Of a stretch of DNA of 19,852 nucleotides, positions 6,931 through 14,608 are shown piece after piece. Within the stretch, counting starts at the first letter, position 1. Every line of letters starts with the position of its first letter. A program made the translations under genes and the position numbers. Source of the DNA: an uncultured Spirochaetales bacterium (GTDB lineage Bacteria > Spirochaetota > Spirochaetia > Sphaerochaetales > Sphaerochaetaceae); contig CASEZU010000157.1 of assembly GCA_949292445.1 (NCBI GenBank), positions 1 to 19,852 on the forward strand, given 5' to 3'. The notes under the pieces were generated by a model that had not been told where the DNA came from, did not search any database, and saw only the letters and a program-made list of their open reading frames with translations.

Positions 6931-8022
6931 GTGAGCAGCCTTGATTCTCTGCTTGACAGTTTCTCAGCAATGGGGATTTCTGCATTTGATTGCAGTATTT
7001 ATCATAAGGGAGAGGAAATCTATCGGCGTTGTCATGGATTTTCAGATTATGAAAAGTCTTCTCTCTTGAATGGAACAGAATTATTCAATATTTATTCTTC
7101 TTCAAAAATATTGACTGTCGCTGCTGTTTTTCAGCTGATTGAGAAACGGCAGCTTCATCTTGATGACAGGCTATCAATGTTTTCCCCTGAATTTGAAAAC
7201 ATGATGGTGAAGACTTCAAATGGACCTGTACCGTGCAAACGGCAAATTACTTTATGGCACCTCCTGACAATGACATCTGGCTTAAATTATGACAGATCTG
7301 AAAAACGTCCAGCATGGGTGCTTGCAGCTGAGAAAACAGGAGGCCGTTTTGCCACAGTTGAGACACTTAAATGCCTTGCCTGTGAGCCCCTTGAATTTGA
7401 ACCTGGATCAGACTGGCTATATAGTTTCTCCATTGATATGTGTACTGCAATAATAGAAATTGTCAGCGGCAAGCGATTTAGCAATTACTGTCGTGATAAC
7501 ATTTTCATTCCACTGGGCATGAATGACACAACATTCAGGACTGAAGAAGCTGATGAGAAAAGAATTGCTGCTCAATACAGGTATGATTCCCAGAAAAGGA
7601 AGATGATACCTTGCAGCAAAAGGATCCAGAATGGATTCATTCTTGGCCCGGATTATGAAAGCGGCGGTGCTGGGTGTGTATCATCCGTAAACGATATGAT
7701 GAGATTCCTGGAAGCGTTGAGAAAAGGAGAATTGCTTTCTGCTGATACTGTAAGGCTTATTTCATCAAATACAGCTAAGGGACATGTGCTGGATTCATTT
7801 TTTCATGCACAGAAAGATACACGTTATGGTTATGGCTTCGGAGTCGGTTGTCCTATTGGAAAGGAGAATTGGAATTGCTTTGGATGGGGAGGTGCCGCAG
7901 GATCATTTGCTGCAATAGATCTCGGGGCAGAACTTTCAATATTTTATGTCCAGCATGTACTTCAACGACCGAATATGCTGGAAAAGCGAGAGATTTATAC
8001 CTGTGCCTGTGAACTGTATTAA
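6931..8022 (+). CDS. Serine hydrolase, beta-lactamase fold (class C/EstB-like), cytoplasmic
   Basis: A 363-residue protein with a GTG start, chosen because GGAG (6918-6921) lies 9 nt upstream and the gene is 6 nt after the GH9 stop. The nucleophile motif S-x-x-K is S56-S57-S58-K59 in NIYSSSKILT. The second motif, usually Y-x-N, is Y164-S165-F in DWLYSFSID, and the third (KTG/HxG in penicillin-binding proteins) is GWGGAAGS at about 318-325. These variants fit the esterase/hydrolase branch more than true beta-lactamases. There is no signal peptide or membrane segment, so a cell-wall role is unlikely. As the last gene of a sugar operon it may remove ester-linked groups from the imported sugar; that is a guess from context. 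Base composition matches the rest of the AT-rich operon. Confidence 0.85.
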   Translation: MSSLDSLLDSFSAMGISAFDCSIYHKGEEIYRRCHGFSDYEKSSLLNGTELFNIYSSSKILTVAAVFQLIEKRQLHLDDRLSMFSPEFENMMVKTSNGPVPCKRQITLWHLLTMTSGLNYDRSEKRPAWVLAAEKTGGRFATVETLKCLACEPLEFEPGSDWLYSFSIDMCTAIIEIVSGKRFSNYCRDNIFIPLGMNDTTFRTEEADEKRIAAQYRYDSQKRKMIPCSKRIQNGFILGPDYESGGAGCVSSVNDMMRFLEALRKGELLSADTVRLISSNTAKGHVLDSFFHAQKDTRYGYGFGVGCPIGKENWNCFGWGGAAGSFAAIDLGAELSIFYVQHVLQRPNMLEKREIYTCACELY

Positions 8023-8172
8023 TAGATTGAATTTCATATAGTTATTCTTGGGGGCCTCAATTCTGACTATGAGCTTTATTGCTGTATCTTTTATCTGTGA
8101 TTTCAGAATGGAAAAGCCTCATGATTCTGCAATGCAGCCCATGGACATGGTATCATCATAACGGAGGATTTC
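8023..8172. other. Junction between AT-rich operon and GC-rich right part
   Basis: Base composition changes here. Hand counts of 60-base blocks give 23 G+C at 4321-4380 and 17 at 7081-7140, against 33 at 10021-10080 and 38 at 13201-13260. I found no convincing intrinsic terminator for the operon, no direct repeats and no tRNA end in this gap. Small inverted pieces such as GAATT/AATTC are too short to call. Confidence 0.6.
8148..8167 (+). promoter_or_regulatory. Extended -10 promoter and ribosome-binding site of the MBL gene
   Basis: TGG precedes TATCAT (8151-8156), giving an extended -10 element. No good -35 box is visible 16-18 nt upstream. Six nucleotides after the -10 element comes GGAGGA (8163-8168), so the transcript would begin at its Shine-Dalgarno with a leader of about 10 nt before the ATG at 8173. 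Confidence 0.45.
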
Positions 8173-9051
8173 ATGTACGAACTCATCAATGTCCATGGTG
8201 ACAGCTTTTATATCCAGTGTCCGGCGAAGATAGGTGTTGTGAAGACAGGGGAGGCGGAGGTCGTCCTGATTGACAGCGGCAGCGACAAAGATGCCGGAAA
8301 GAAGGCCCTCCGCATCTTTGAGGCAAATGGCTGGAGCCTCTCTGCGATATACAATACCCATTCACATGCGGATCATATCGGCGGCAACAGATTCCTGCAG
8401 TCGCGTACCGGATGCCGTGTGTTCGTACCTGGAATTGAGAAAGATTTTACTGTTCATCCTCTTCTGGAACCGGCGCTTCTTTATGGCGGATTCCCTCCTG
8501 CGGATCTCAGGCACAAGTTCCTCATGGCTCAGGAAAGTGAGGCTGAGCTTCTGTCAGACGATGCATTACCTGCAGGCTTCAGCATCGTTCCTCTTCCCGG
8601 CCATTCACCGGAAATGGTGGGGTTCCGCACCCCTGATGATGTCGTATATCTTGCAGATGCCGTGGCAAGCCGTTCCACGCTGGACAAATACGGGATCAGC
8701 TATACCTGGGATGTCGGTGCGTACCTTGCCACACTTGAATGCCTGAAGACAATGCATGCCCGGATGTTCATTCCAGCCCATGCCGATGCAGCTGATGACA
8801 TCGTGCCTCTGGCTGAATACAACATACAGAAGGTGCACGAGACTGCAGAGAGGATAATGGATATATGCCGTGTGCCGGCAACCTTTGAAACAATTCTATC
8901 CAGTCTTTTCACCGCATATGGCCTTGTGATGGATTTCCAGCAGTATGCCCTCATTGGAAGTACTGTCCGCTCATATCTTTCCTGGCTTCTAGGTGAAGGG
9001 CAGCTCACTACTGATTTCCATGAGAACAAAATGCTCTGGCGTCATTCCTGA
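8173..9051 (+). CDS. MBL-fold metallo-hydrolase
   Basis: A 292-residue cytoplasmic protein of the metallo-beta-lactamase superfamily. The H-x-H-x-D-H metal motif is H63, H65, D67 and H68 in NTHSHADHIGG. Further ligands appear to be H144 (PLPGHSPEMVGF), D162 (YLADAV) and H203 (PAHAD), so a two-metal hydrolase site looks complete. The C-terminal 90 residues are helical and form an extra region found in several uncharacterised hydrolases of this superfamily. The substrate is unknown. The start is supported by GGAGGA 4 nt upstream. It is the first gene of the GC-rich section and reads in the same direction as the purine genes, with a 113-nt gap, so it is probably not tightly coupled to them. Confidence 0.88.
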   Translation: MYELINVHGDSFYIQCPAKIGVVKTGEAEVVLIDSGSDKDAGKKALRIFEANGWSLSAIYNTHSHADHIGGNRFLQSRTGCRVFVPGIEKDFTVHPLLEPALLYGGFPPADLRHKFLMAQESEAELLSDDALPAGFSIVPLPGHSPEMVGFRTPDDVVYLADAVASRSTLDKYGISYTWDVGAYLATLECLKTMHARMFIPAHADAADDIVPLAEYNIQKVHETAERIMDICRVPATFETILSSLFTAYGLVMDFQQYALIGSTVRSYLSWLLGEGQLTTDFHENKMLWRHS

Positions 9052-9164
9052 CTGCTGATGTGCATTAATTCAGGTTCAGTTCTATTCTCTCCATGGTGCA
9101 TTTGTACGGGTGCCATGCTTTTGCTGTAGAGCAGAGCAGGTTTTTCCTCTACAATTTCCGGAGT

Positions 9165-9842
9165 ATGGAAGCCGGAGAATATCTTGCAGGAATTGATTAT
9201 CCCGGGCGCATTGCAGTCGCGGGGCAGGACGGGAATGGAAATCCAGTCATCATCTATGCCATAACAGGCCGCAGTGCGAACAGCCGCAACAGAGTGATTG
9301 TCTCTGACGGCTCAACTGCAAGAACCATGGCGTTTGACGAATCCCTCGTGGAGGATCCGTCGCTGATAATCTACAATGCCGTGAGGCACGTCTCTGGCCG
9401 CATCATATGCACAAATGGCGATCATACCGACACGATCGCAGCAGCATTTGAAAGCGGCAAGGAACTTCCAGACGCACTTGTTATGAGGACATATGAGCCA
9501 GATGCGCCATCTTATACTCCGCGGATAGGCGCTGTCCTGAATCCGGATGGAAGCAGCGAGATGTTCATCATCAGACGGAAAGACAGCGAGCCTCTGCGCC
9601 TTGTCTGGAAATATGATCCGGAACCGGGCGTGGGGCACATAATTCATACATACAGCTCCTCGGGAAACCCTCTGCCGTCATTTTCCGGCATGCCGCAGCG
9701 CGTTGAGATGCATGATGGACCTGGGACTGCTCATGCAATATGGGAATCCCTTGATCCTGAATACCGTGTTGCCCTCTATGCGCTTACTGCGGAGGGAGAG
9801 ATGATCATCAATGCTCTGGAGGCGGAAAATGGAAAGAATTGA
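9165..9842 (+). CDS. purO: IMP cyclohydrolase, PurO-like (PF07826 family)
   Basis: A 225-residue protein resembling the archaeal-type IMP cyclohydrolase family, which closes the ring of FAICAR to IMP. Conserved pieces are YLAGIDYPGRIAVAGQDGNG and VIIYAITGRSANSRNRV in the first 45 residues, TNGDHTDTI mid-protein, and EPDAPSYTPRIGAVL. I prefer ATG 9165 because the family normally begins a few residues before the Y-L-x-x-x-x-Y-P-G-R motif; a longer in-frame start at 9093 would add 24 residues without family resemblance. Neither start has a well-placed Shine-Dalgarno (GGAG at 9160-9163 is only 1 nt from the ATG). A TACAAT hexamer lies 9 nt upstream. Its 3' end overlaps the AICAR transformylase gene, so the two should be cotranslated as the last two steps of purine synthesis. 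Confidence 0.8.
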   Translation: MEAGEYLAGIDYPGRIAVAGQDGNGNPVIIYAITGRSANSRNRVIVSDGSTARTMAFDESLVEDPSLIIYNAVRHVSGRIICTNGDHTDTIAAAFESGKELPDALVMRTYEPDAPSYTPRIGAVLNPDGSSEMFIIRRKDSEPLRLVWKYDPEPGVGHIIHTYSSSGNPLPSFSGMPQRVEMHDGPGTAHAIWESLDPEYRVALYALTAEGEMIINALEAENGKN

Positions 9843-10992
9843 ACTCAAATACGGCTGCAATCCTGACCAGAAGGAGGCTTTCATCTACAGGGAAGGAGGG
9901 CTTCCCATCTCCGTCCTCAATGGCAGGCCCGGATACATAAATCTTCTTGATGCGCTTAACGGATGGCAGCTTGTCAGAGACCTGAAAGCCTGTACAGGAC
10001 TTCCTGCTGCGGCCTCATTCAAGCATGTCTCTCCTGCAGGAGCAGCTGTAGCCGTTCCTCTGGATGAGGATGAGAAGAGGATGTATTTCGTGCATGGGGA
10101 ACTCTCCCCGCTTGCCACTGCCTATACCAGGGCAAGAGGCGCGGACCGCATGAGCTCTTTCGGCGATTTCATCGCCCTTTCAGATGTGTGCGATGTGCCG
10201 ACCGCTTCAGTCATCTCGAAGGAGGTTTCCGATGGTATCATCGCTCCTGGATATGAACCGGAGGCTCTCTCGATACTCTCTGGAAAGAAAAAAGGTGCTT
10301 ACGTCATTCTTTCAATCGATGAGGAATATGAGCCGCAGGAACTTGAGATGAGGAGCGTATTCGGTGTAACCTTCTCCCAGTCCAGAAACAGATACATTCC
10401 ATCGGACAGCGATTTTGCCGCCCCTGTCACGGCTAAGAAGGATATAACGGATGCTGAGCTCCTCGATATGAAAGTCGCGCTCATCGCCCTCAAATACACA
10501 CAGTCAAATTCAGTCTGCTATGCAGAGCGGGGGCAGACAATTGGTGTCGGGGCAGGGCAGCAGTCACGGCTTCACTGCACGAGGCTTGCCGGTGATAAAG
10601 CTGATCTCTGGCACCTCAGGAAAAGTGAGGGCGTCCTGTCCCTTCCTTTCAGGAAAGGGCTTTCCCGCAATGAAAAGGACAATGTAATTGAGCAGTATCT
10701 TGCTGTCAGGCCGGAGATTGATGTCATTGGATCGTGGGAGGAATATTTCACGTCAAAGCCTGTCCGGATGACGGAGGACGATAAGATGGCGGTGCTTGGT
10801 TCAGTCCAGGGGGTTTCCCTGGCATCCGATGCCTTCCTCCCGTTTCCTGACAACATCATCAGGGCAGGCAGATCCGGCGTGAGCGCTGTGGTACAGCCCG
10901 GAGGAAGTGTACGCGATGACCTTGTCATAAAAGCCGCGGATGAATGCGGAATGGTCATGTTCCTGACAGGACACCGCCTGTTCCATCATTAA
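9829..10992 (+). CDS. purH: Stand-alone AICAR transformylase (C-terminal half of PurH)
   Basis: A 387-residue enzyme that formylates AICAR to FAICAR with 10-formyl-tetrahydrofolate. The start at 9829 follows GGAGG (9818-9822) by 6 nt and overlaps the cyclohydrolase stop by 14 nt; an ATG at 9811 lacks this support. The catalytic Lys-His pair of the AICARFT domain is K65-H66 in FKHVSPAGAAVAV. Also present are GVGAGQQSRLHCTRLAGDKA, with the typical W-H-L-R after it, and the C-terminal QPGGSVRDDLVIKAADECGM and FLTGHRLFHH. Fused PurH is about 520-530 residues, with an N-terminal IMP cyclohydrolase domain. That domain is wholly absent here and its job falls to the upstream PurO-like protein. Confidence 0.92.
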   Translation: MERIELKYGCNPDQKEAFIYREGGLPISVLNGRPGYINLLDALNGWQLVRDLKACTGLPAAASFKHVSPAGAAVAVPLDEDEKRMYFVHGELSPLATAYTRARGADRMSSFGDFIALSDVCDVPTASVISKEVSDGIIAPGYEPEALSILSGKKKGAYVILSIDEEYEPQELEMRSVFGVTFSQSRNRYIPSDSDFAAPVTAKKDITDAELLDMKVALIALKYTQSNSVCYAERGQTIGVGAGQQSRLHCTRLAGDKADLWHLRKSEGVLSLPFRKGLSRNEKDNVIEQYLAVRPEIDVIGSWEEYFTSKPVRMTEDDKMAVLGSVQGVSLASDAFLPFPDNIIRAGRSGVSAVVQPGGSVRDDLVIKAADECGMVMFLTGHRLFHH

Positions 10993-10993
10993 T

Positions 10994-11025
10994 GTGTTAA
11001 CACTCAGCCTCTATATGGCTATCAT
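10994..11025 (+). promoter_or_regulatory. avtA promoter with palindrome over the -35 box; leaderless start
   Basis: TTAACA (10997-11002), 17 nt, then TATCAT (11020-11025) form a good sigma-70 promoter. The ATG of avtA follows after exactly 6 nt, so transcription should start at or within 1-2 nt of the A of the start codon. No Shine-Dalgarno is present. The -35 box lies inside the perfect palindrome GTGTTAACAC (10994-11003), a possible repressor site. Confidence 0.6.
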
Positions 11026-11031
11026 CGGCGT

Positions 11032-12315
11032 ATGGAATTCACTGATTTCGGAACCAAGCTCTCATCGCACTCCGGCATACTGCAGCTCATGGATGATATC
11101 GGAAGGCCTCTGCCTGCAGGCATAAAGGCAAGACCTCTCGGCGGCGGCAATCCTGCAAGAGTGCCCGAGGTTGAGAAGGCATACAGAAGGGAGCTTGAGA
11201 GGCTCCTCTCTGACGGAGACAAATTCGAGGATGTTATTGCCCACTATGATTCGCCGCAGGGCAGGGTGGGATTCCTTGAGACCGCAGCCTCCTTTTTCCG
11301 GTCCAGGTACGGATGGGACATAACTGCTGACAACATTGCCCTCACCAATGGCAGCCAGAGTGCAATGTTCTATCTATTCAACCTTTTCTCAGGAAAGGCA
11401 GGTGAAAGGACAAAGACAATACTCTTTCCGCTGATGCCTGAATATATAGGTTATGCTGATCAGGGAATTGAGCCTGATACATTTGTGAGCCTTCCCTCAA
11501 GATGCGAGTATTATGATGACAGGACTTTCAAGTACAAACTCGACACAGAAGCTGTGGAGGCCTATCTGTCAGAACACCCTGAAGTCGGTGCGATCGCAGT
11601 TTCCCGACCCACCAACCCGAGCGGAAATGTTCTTACTGACAGCGAGATAAACCGCCTTTCCTCTCTTGCCCGCCAGCATTCCATACCGCTTATCGTCGAC
11701 AATGCCTATGGGCTGCCTTTCCCGGACATAATCTTCACCGAAGATGCAGAGCCTCTGTGGAATGAGGATATTGTCCTCTCCATGAGCCTTTCAAAGATCG
11801 GGCTTCCCTCGATAAGGACAGGGATCGTCATTGCCAGGAAGGAGATAATCAGGGCAGTCGGGAACATGAATGCCATCGTGGCTCTGGCGACAGGCTCGAT
11901 GGGGCCTGTACTGGCTGAGGATATGCTGCGCACCGGTGAGCTCACAAGGCTTGCCTCCGATGTTGTCCGTCCGTTCTACAAAGCAAAAGCCGACAGGATG
12001 GAGAGCCTTATACGCCATTATTTCGATGGCACTGATTACTATCTGCACAGGATAGAAGGATCTATTTTCTGCTGGATATACCTTCCTTCGCTCAGGATAC
12101 CATCGCTGCAGTTCTACTCCCATCTCATGGATGAAGGGGTGATCACGGTACCGGGAGAGTACTTCTTCTTCGGCAGTGAGGAGCAGAGGAAAGGACTTCC
12201 GTATCCTCATGAGCATTATGACAAGTGCCTGAGACTCAACTATTCGGGCGATGATGAGCTCACAGAGGAAGGTGTGAGGATAATCGCGGAGAAATACAGG
12301 GAGTATTCACGCTGA
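11032..12315 (+). CDS. avtA: Valine-pyruvate aminotransferase
   Basis: A 427-residue PLP-dependent fold-type I aminotransferase, close in length to E. coli AvtA (417). The N-terminus FGTKLSSHSGILQLMDDIG, then LGGGNPARVPEVE, YDSPQGR and LTNGSQSAMFYLFNLFSG follow the AvtA pattern almost step by step. PLP-site residues are N195 (RPTNPSGN), D223 and Y226 (VDNAYG), the Schiff-base lysine K255 (SMSLSKIGLPS) and R262. AvtA exchanges the amino group of alanine or alpha-aminobutyrate with 2-oxoisovalerate to give valine. The enzyme is cytoplasmic. It stands alone between its own promoter and that of hppA. The ATG has no ribosome-binding site and appears leaderless. Confidence 0.9.
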   Translation: MEFTDFGTKLSSHSGILQLMDDIGRPLPAGIKARPLGGGNPARVPEVEKAYRRELERLLSDGDKFEDVIAHYDSPQGRVGFLETAASFFRSRYGWDITADNIALTNGSQSAMFYLFNLFSGKAGERTKTILFPLMPEYIGYADQGIEPDTFVSLPSRCEYYDDRTFKYKLDTEAVEAYLSEHPEVGAIAVSRPTNPSGNVLTDSEINRLSSLARQHSIPLIVDNAYGLPFPDIIFTEDAEPLWNEDIVLSMSLSKIGLPSIRTGIVIARKEIIRAVGNMNAIVALATGSMGPVLAEDMLRTGELTRLASDVVRPFYKAKADRMESLIRHYFDGTDYYLHRIEGSIFCWIYLPSLRIPSLQFYSHLMDEGVITVPGEYFFFGSEEQRKGLPYPHEHYDKCLRLNYSGDDELTEEGVRIIAEKYREYSR

Positions 12316-12409
12316 GAGACGCTGCTGCTGATCTCAGCGGGTATGAGTCACATTCCTGGCATACTTTTCCTGCAGCCCGCAATCGTTCCGTGCCTTGACA
12401 AGTTTCTGT

Positions 12410-12438
12410 TTGACGGCACTCACCGGCACCCTTAGACT
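12410..12438 (+). promoter_or_regulatory. hppA promoter
   Basis: TTGACG (12410-12415), 17 nt, TAGACT (12433-12438). Transcription should start near 12445, giving a leader of about 35 nt to the Shine-Dalgarno-led ATG at 12480. A second TTGACA at 12395-12400 has no -10 partner at proper distance. The in-frame ATG at 12447 lies only 8 nt after the -10 box and might be used from a nearly leaderless message. Confidence 0.6.
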
Positions 12439-12479
12439 GGAAACTGATGCAGTTCATCCTGCATAAGGGAGAGGTGTCT

Positions 12480-14558
12480 ATGGAGCAGAATCTGTCGCTC
12501 TTCTACGGGCTGTCATTCCTGACAGCAATCATCGCTTTTGCCTTCGCTCTGTATCTTTATCTCTGGGTGAAAAAGGAGAAGGTCCAGAACCGGCGCATCG
12601 AGGAGATCTCGAAGCTGATCAAGCAGGGGGCTGACACATTCATGGCGAGGGAGTACCGCATCCTCGCGACATTTGCAGCCTTTGTCGCCGTGATAGTCTT
12701 CATCATTCTTCCCCAGCCGGTGTGGGAGGGAAACATACTCTCGAATCTGGCAATGGCTCTTTCCTATATAGCAGGAACAGTGCTGTCCGCCATCGCCGGA
12801 AAGATCGGCATAATTGTTGCCACGCTGTCGAATGGAAGGACTGCCGAGAGTGCTTCACATGGCCTGAAGCCTGCCTTCCTGACAGGTTTCCGCGGCGGTG
12901 CTGTCATGGGCCTTCTTGTAGTAGGCTGCTCGCTTCTCGGCGTCACAGCTGTGCATATGCTGACAGGCGATCCGACGATCCTTCTCGGATTCTCGTTCGG
13001 CGCGAGCTCTCTTGCCCTCTTCGCGAAAGCCGGAGGAGGAATATTCACCAAGACCGCTGATGTCGCTGCTGATCTTACGGGAAAGGTCGAGCTGGGCATA
13101 CCTGAGGATGATCCCAGGAACCCTGCTGTCATCGCTGACAATGTCGGTGACAACGTAGGTGATGTGGCCGGAATGGGCGCGGATCTTTTTGATTCCAATG
13201 TCGCTGCAGCTGCCTCTGCCCTCGTAATAGCCGGATCACTGGCCGGAGGCGAGCTGAACAACATCTCGATGGTGTTCTGCTATTCCCTCCTCGGCCTTCT
13301 CGCTTCCGTCGTGGGTATCGCGACTGCAAAGGTCGGGAAGAACGGCAATCCGACCCATGCCCTGAATTCCTCGACATATGTCACAACCGCCGTGTTCCTT
13401 GTGCTTACAGCGGCTGCGACCGCGCTCTTCCCCGGATTCTCCTGGAGGATATGGGGCGCCTCGTCGGTAGGCCTTCTTGTGGGTGTCATTATAGGCATAA
13501 CCACTGATTACTTCACTGATGATACGAAACCCATCGTGCAGAAGGTTGCCCATGCTTCGGCGTCGGGCCCTGCATTCACGATACTCTCAGGAGTGTCATA
13601 CGGCTTCATTTCAGCGCTTCCTGCGATGATAGGAATCGCTATATCGGCACTGGTTGCGTACAAGCTCTGCGATCCGCTGGGAGAGGGATATGCTGTGTTC
13701 GGCATTGCCATGGCAGCTGTCGGCATGCTCAGCATCGTCGGCATGATAATCTCCAATGATGCCTATGGCCCGATCGTTGACAATGCAAGAGGGCTGGCTG
13801 AGATGGGAGGACTGGGAGAGGAGACAATCCGTATCGCGGATGAGCTCGACAGTGCCGGAAATACGGTCAAGGCTGTCACCAAAGGCTTCTCCATCGGAGC
13901 TGCAGGCCTTACTGTTATATCACTTCTTGGAGCATTCATGTCGGAGGTCAACACAGCGCTTGCCGAGGCCGGGAAGCCTCTGATCACCGGCTTCGACATC
14001 ATGGAGCCTACAGTCTTCTTCGGCGTGCTCATAGGAGCGGCCGTGCCGGCGGTTTTCTCTGCGATGCTGATCCTTGGCGTTGACAGGAACGCGCAGAGAA
14101 TGGTCGGGGAGATACACAGGCAGTTCAATGAGATAAAGGGGCTCAGGGATGGAACGGAGTCTCCTGATTATGGCAGATGTATCGACATAGCCACGTCCGG
14201 TGCGCTCAAGGAGCTTGTTCCTGCAGGTCTCATGGCGATCCTGATGACTCTTGCTGTCGGCTTCATCGGAGGACCGGAAGCCATCGGAGGATTCCTCCTG
14301 GGGAATATCGTCAGCGGACTGCTGCTTGCACTCTTCATGTCCAATTCCGGAGGTCTCTGGGATAACTCAAAGAAGTATGTCGAGGCCGGAGCTGAGGGCG
14401 GAAAGGGCAGTGAGGCCCACAAGGCGGCTGTCATCGGCGACACAGTCGGCGATCCCTTCAAGGACACAGCCGGTCCGTCGATCAACACACAGATCACTGT
14501 CGTCTCCCTTGTGTCATCGCTCTTTGCCGCAATCTTCGTGGCTCTCTCCATTTTCTGA
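12480..14558 (+). CDS. hppA: Membrane-bound H+-translocating pyrophosphatase (K+-independent type)
   Basis: A 692-residue integral membrane pump that couples hydrolysis of pyrophosphate to proton export. Many hydrophobic helices are visible (family: 16). The start at 12480 follows GGGAG/GAGG at 12467-12474; ATG 12447 would add 11 residues. The substrate site is well kept: ADVAADLTGKVELGIPEDDP, NPAVIADNVGDNVGDVAGMG, SNDAYGPIVDNARG, and at the C-terminus NSGGLWDNSKKYVEAG and AVIGDTVGDPFKDTAGPS. At the diagnostic position the text is GNTVKAVTKG, with K464 and T467. In this family a lysine there marks K+-independent H+ pumps, whereas K+-dependent forms have alanine. It would save energy from pyrophosphate made in biosynthesis. 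Confidence 0.95.
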   Translation: MEQNLSLFYGLSFLTAIIAFAFALYLYLWVKKEKVQNRRIEEISKLIKQGADTFMAREYRILATFAAFVAVIVFIILPQPVWEGNILSNLAMALSYIAGTVLSAIAGKIGIIVATLSNGRTAESASHGLKPAFLTGFRGGAVMGLLVVGCSLLGVTAVHMLTGDPTILLGFSFGASSLALFAKAGGGIFTKTADVAADLTGKVELGIPEDDPRNPAVIADNVGDNVGDVAGMGADLFDSNVAAAASALVIAGSLAGGELNNISMVFCYSLLGLLASVVGIATAKVGKNGNPTHALNSSTYVTTAVFLVLTAAATALFPGFSWRIWGASSVGLLVGVIIGITTDYFTDDTKPIVQKVAHASASGPAFTILSGVSYGFISALPAMIGIAISALVAYKLCDPLGEGYAVFGIAMAAVGMLSIVGMIISNDAYGPIVDNARGLAEMGGLGEETIRIADELDSAGNTVKAVTKGFSIGAAGLTVISLLGAFMSEVNTALAEAGKPLITGFDIMEPTVFFGVLIGAAVPAVFSAMLILGVDRNAQRMVGEIHRQFNEIKGLRDGTESPDYGRCIDIATSGALKELVPAGLMAILMTLAVGFIGGPEAIGGFLLGNIVSGLLLALFMSNSGGLWDNSKKYVEAGAEGGKGSEAHKAAVIGDTVGDPFKDTAGPSINTQITVVSLVSSLFAAIFVALSIF

Positions 14559-14562
14559 TACC

Positions 14563-14602
14563 TTTCAACCCTCTCCGCGATGCTGTATCATCAGCGGGGA
14601 GG
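14563..14602 (+). promoter_or_regulatory. Candidate promoter and ribosome-binding site of the phosphatase gene
   Basis: TTTCAA (14563-14568), 17 nt, TATCAT (14586-14591). Six nucleotides later comes GGAGG (14598-14602), so the predicted transcript begins at its Shine-Dalgarno, 11 nt before the ATG at 14609. This repeats the layout before the MBL gene. The -35 match is poor (3 of 6). Confidence 0.4.
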
Positions 14603-14608
14603 AACTGG

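Noticed and set aside
9093..9164. ATG 9093 as start of the IMP cyclohydrolase
   Set aside because: The added 24 residues do not resemble the family and no Shine-Dalgarno precedes it. It is kept as an alternative only.
12316..12394. Possible avtA terminator (CGCTG/CAGCG and GTATG/CATAC then TTTT)
   Set aside because: The stems are only 5 bp, the loops are long, and only four T residues follow the second. Not convincing.
12447..12479. ATG 12447 as start of hppA
   Set aside because: ATG 12480 has a good Shine-Dalgarno and fits the family N-terminus. Use of 12447 from a near-leaderless message cannot be excluded.
13129..14551. Long open frames on the - strand opposite hppA and other GC-rich genes
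   Set aside because: They are antisense shadows of strongly conserved coding sequence, with no family resemblance and no ribosome-binding sites.
14571..14602. Hairpin around GCTG-TATCAT-CAGC after hppA as a terminator
   Set aside because: The stem is short and there is no T-tract. The same bases are better explained as a -10 box and Shine-Dalgarno.
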